From the NCBI GenBank assembly GCA_017302015.1, contig JAFLEE010000082.1:1-22917 (forward strand): a stretch of 22,917 nucleotides of DNA, in the 5' to 3' direction. Under the pieces are notes generated by a model. It had not been told where the DNA came from. It worked only from the letters and a program-made list of their open reading frames with translations, and made no database searches. The stretch is from Spirochaetota bacterium. Its GTDB lineage: Bacteria; Spirochaetota; UBA12135; COTS27; JAFLEE01. The position numbers and the translations under genes are program-made. Numbering within the stretch: the first letter of the stretch is position 1; each line of letters opens with the position of its first letter. Positions 21,491 through 22,917 of this stretch are shown here, one piece after another.

Positions 21491-22326
21491 CCCACCATTG
21501 CCCGTCCTGCGGGGGGCCCGGCTCGCCCGATCGCCGCTTCGGGGAGCCCTTCCTCTCCTGCTTATCTTGCGGCCTGCGGTTTTCGGCCGTGGCGCCCGAA
21601 GGCGCCGTCTACGGCGCGGCCTATTACCGCCGCGGCGGGGGCCTGCCGAAGCCGGTCGTGGGGCTCCTCCACCGCCTCGCCTACGGGCCCGCGCTCCGCT
21701 TGGCGAAGCCCGGCGCTCGCGTACTCGAGATCGGCTGCGGCAGCGGGGTCTTCGTCGAACTCCTGGGGGCGCGGGGATGCGAGGTCCATGCCATGGATGC
21801 ATCCCCCGAGGCCCTGCGTCTGGCCGCCGAGAGGTCGCCGCGGGCCGTCTTCCACGAGGGCGTCGTCGAGGCCCAGCGCTTCCCGGCCGCGCATTTCGAC
21901 GTGATCTGGTCCTTCCACGTCCTCGAGCACGTGGAAGATCCGTCCGCCTTCCTCGCCGAGGCGCGCCGCATCCTGAAGCCCGGGGGCGTGCTGCTCTTGC
22001 GGGTGCCCAATGCGGGCAGCCTCGAGGCCGCCCTCTCGGGGACCCACTGGTTCCATTTCGACTGGCCGTTCCATCTCGCCCATTGGTCCCCCCGTTCCCT
22101 GCGGGCGGCCCTCGCGCGAGCGGGCTTTTCCCGCGCGGCCTCCCATCCCGCCCTCGATTATCCCCAGGCCCTCCTCTATGCGGCCCTCTCGGCCCTCGGC
22201 CTGCGGCGACTCACCATGCCGGTGAAATTGGCGCTCCTCCCGCTCCAGGCTCTCTTCATGCCGCTTTCGGTGGCCTTGGGTTGGATCGGGAAGAGCGGCA
22301 CCATGGAGTTCCGCGCGCGGGTTTGA
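21487..22326 (+). CDS. Class I SAM-dependent methyltransferase with N-terminal zinc ribbon
   Basis: A 279-residue protein. Residues 1-32 hold CPSC (C5/C8) and CLSC (C25/C28), a zinc ribbon. A Rossmann methyltransferase domain follows: motif I VLEIGCGSGVFVELL (79-93), acidic motif II CEVHAMDASPEAL, motif IV FDVIWSFHVLEHVEDP, and the post-IV ILKPGGVLLLRVPN. The C-terminal region contains WFHFDWPFHLAHWSPRSLRAALARAGF, typical of the Methyltransf_23/12 group (lipid, sugar or small-molecule methylation). A hydrophobic segment near the end (LALLPLQALFMPLSVALGWIG) could associate with a membrane. ATG 21487 overlaps the tetR stop, so the two are coupled. The substrate is unknown. Confidence 0.93.
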   Translation: MTHHCPSCGGPGSPDRRFGEPFLSCLSCGLRFSAVAPEGAVYGAAYYRRGGGLPKPVVGLLHRLAYGPALRLAKPGARVLEIGCGSGVFVELLGARGCEVHAMDASPEALRLAAERSPRAVFHEGVVEAQRFPAAHFDVIWSFHVLEHVEDPSAFLAEARRILKPGGVLLLRVPNAGSLEAALSGTHWFHFDWPFHLAHWSPRSLRAALARAGFSRAASHPALDYPQALLYAALSALGLRRLTMPVKLALLPLQALFMPLSVALGWIGKSGTMEFRARV

Positions 22327-22347
22327 TCGGACGGATCGGGAGGTTCG

Positions 22348-22917
22348 ATGGGATGGATGAAAGGCGGGATCTTCCTGATCCTCGCGGGTGGAATGAATAT
22401 GGCCTACGCTCAGATCCTCCTCGCTCCCGCGGATGCCAGCGGTTCCTTCCTGGGAAAGGCCGGCGACGGCCGCGACGCCGTGGTCTTTCCGCCCGAGGCG
22501 GCCCAAGGGGCCGAGGCGCGCTGGGCGCTCCCCACGGCCCTGGAACCGGGTTGGCATTCCATCGCCATCGCCTTCGCACCGGGCGCCCCAGGGAATCGGA
22601 AACTCCTCAACTTGGAACTCGCGGGGGATGACGGGAAGACCGCCGCGCTTTCCACCGATCTCTATTACGCCCCCGACCGGGGCGCCCAAGGCGCCGAGGC
22701 GGTACTCGGCGTGCACGTACCGGTGCGCATCCGCGCGCTGGCCCTGCGGAAGAACCAGCGGCGGCCCGCGCCGTCCACGCCCATCGCCTCCATCGTCTTG
22801 AAGCCGGGACGGCCCGCGTCGGGATCGGCCTTCATGGAGGTCTCCCTGGCGCCGGTGGAGGGCGGTGAACTCCGCCTGGCGGAAGGAATCGGCGGGGGGC
22901 TTCTGCGGGCCTTGCCC
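22348..22917 (+). CDS. Secreted protein of unknown function, 5' part
   Basis: From ATG 22348 (Shine-Dalgarno GGGAGG at 22338-22343) an open frame runs off the right edge, giving the first 190 residues. It opens with a signal peptide, MGWMKGGIFLILAGGMNMAYAQ. The mature part is rich in Ala/Gly/Pro and beta-prone (EARWALPTALEPGWHSIAIAF, KLLNLELAGDDGKTAALSTDLYY), resembling a beta-sandwich module of a cell-surface or carbohydrate-related protein. It follows the methyltransferase by 21 bases and may share its transcript. No family can be named from this part. Confidence 0.75.
   Translation, partial: MGWMKGGIFLILAGGMNMAYAQILLAPADASGSFLGKAGDGRDAVVFPPEAAQGAEARWALPTALEPGWHSIAIAFAPGAPGNRKLLNLELAGDDGKTAALSTDLYYAPDRGAQGAEAVLGVHVPVRIRALALRKNQRRPAPSTPIASIVLKPGRPASGSAFMEVSLAPVEGGELRLAEGIGGGLLRALP

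Overview
The window is about 22.9 kb of GC-rich, gene-dense bacterial DNA. lpxA (lipid A synthesis) and an HAE1-type RND pump indicate a Gram-negative, outer-membrane-bearing cell. ispH indicates the MEP isoprenoid pathway. The style of the carbohydrate locus (GntR/LacI hybrid regulator, twin-domain beta-helix lyase-like protein, GH36-like enzyme, a lone URO-D-like protein) recalls environmental PVC-group, Spirochaetota or similar uncultured lineages. This is an impression: there is no rRNA or other decisive taxonomic marker. No rRNA, tRNA, CRISPR array, insertion sequence or phage gene was seen.

Layout. (1) 1-460: the 3' end of an unidentified gene, a possible 35-residue coiled-coil ORF in the same frame, and a strong bidirectional terminator. 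(2) 501-2641, minus strand: a URO-D-superfamily protein and ispH. (3) 2726-3421, plus strand: a membrane protein with a four-CxxC zinc-ribbon tail. (4) 4801-3446, minus strand: a compact three-gene operon encoding a small Cys-rich protein, an exported TPR-like protein and an HExxH membrane protein. (5) 4875-7929, plus strand, divergent from region 4: lpxA, folD and an MFS transporter with overlapping or nearly overlapping ends. (6) 8016-16908, plus strand: a carbohydrate-degradation locus made of a GntR/LacI hybrid regulator with its own promoter and tandem operator-like repeats, an unclassified heparinase-like alpha/alpha-barrel protein, a 992-residue exported protein with two pectate-lyase-3-type beta-helix domains, a GH36-like alpha-galactosidase and an AraC regulator. 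(7) 16909-17273: a 365-base non-coding stretch with a long imperfect hairpin element, a small terminator-like hairpin and a TetR-type operator overlapping a promoter. (8) 17274-22326, plus strand: RND pump, DUF2141-like secreted protein, TetR regulator and a zinc-ribbon methyltransferase in one operon, followed by the start of another secreted protein that runs off the window.

How the parts work together (inference). In region 6 only the beta-helix protein has a signal peptide. The heparinase-like and GH36 proteins look cytoplasmic, so a polysaccharide would be cut outside and the galactosyl or uronic oligomers finished inside. The transporter is not in this window. In region 8 the last-but-one gene, tetR, most likely represses the whole operon through the near-perfect 18-bp palindrome over the -35 region, an efflux circuit relieved by a ligand of the regulator. 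The periplasmic adaptor and outer-membrane channel normally paired with an HAE1 pump are absent.

Most promising for novelty: the heparinase-like/twin-beta-helix pair, the long hairpin element at 16971-17085, the conserved-looking small Cys protein with its operon partners, and the -10-like hexamers a few bases before several genes that lack a Shine-Dalgarno sequence (possible leaderless transcripts).
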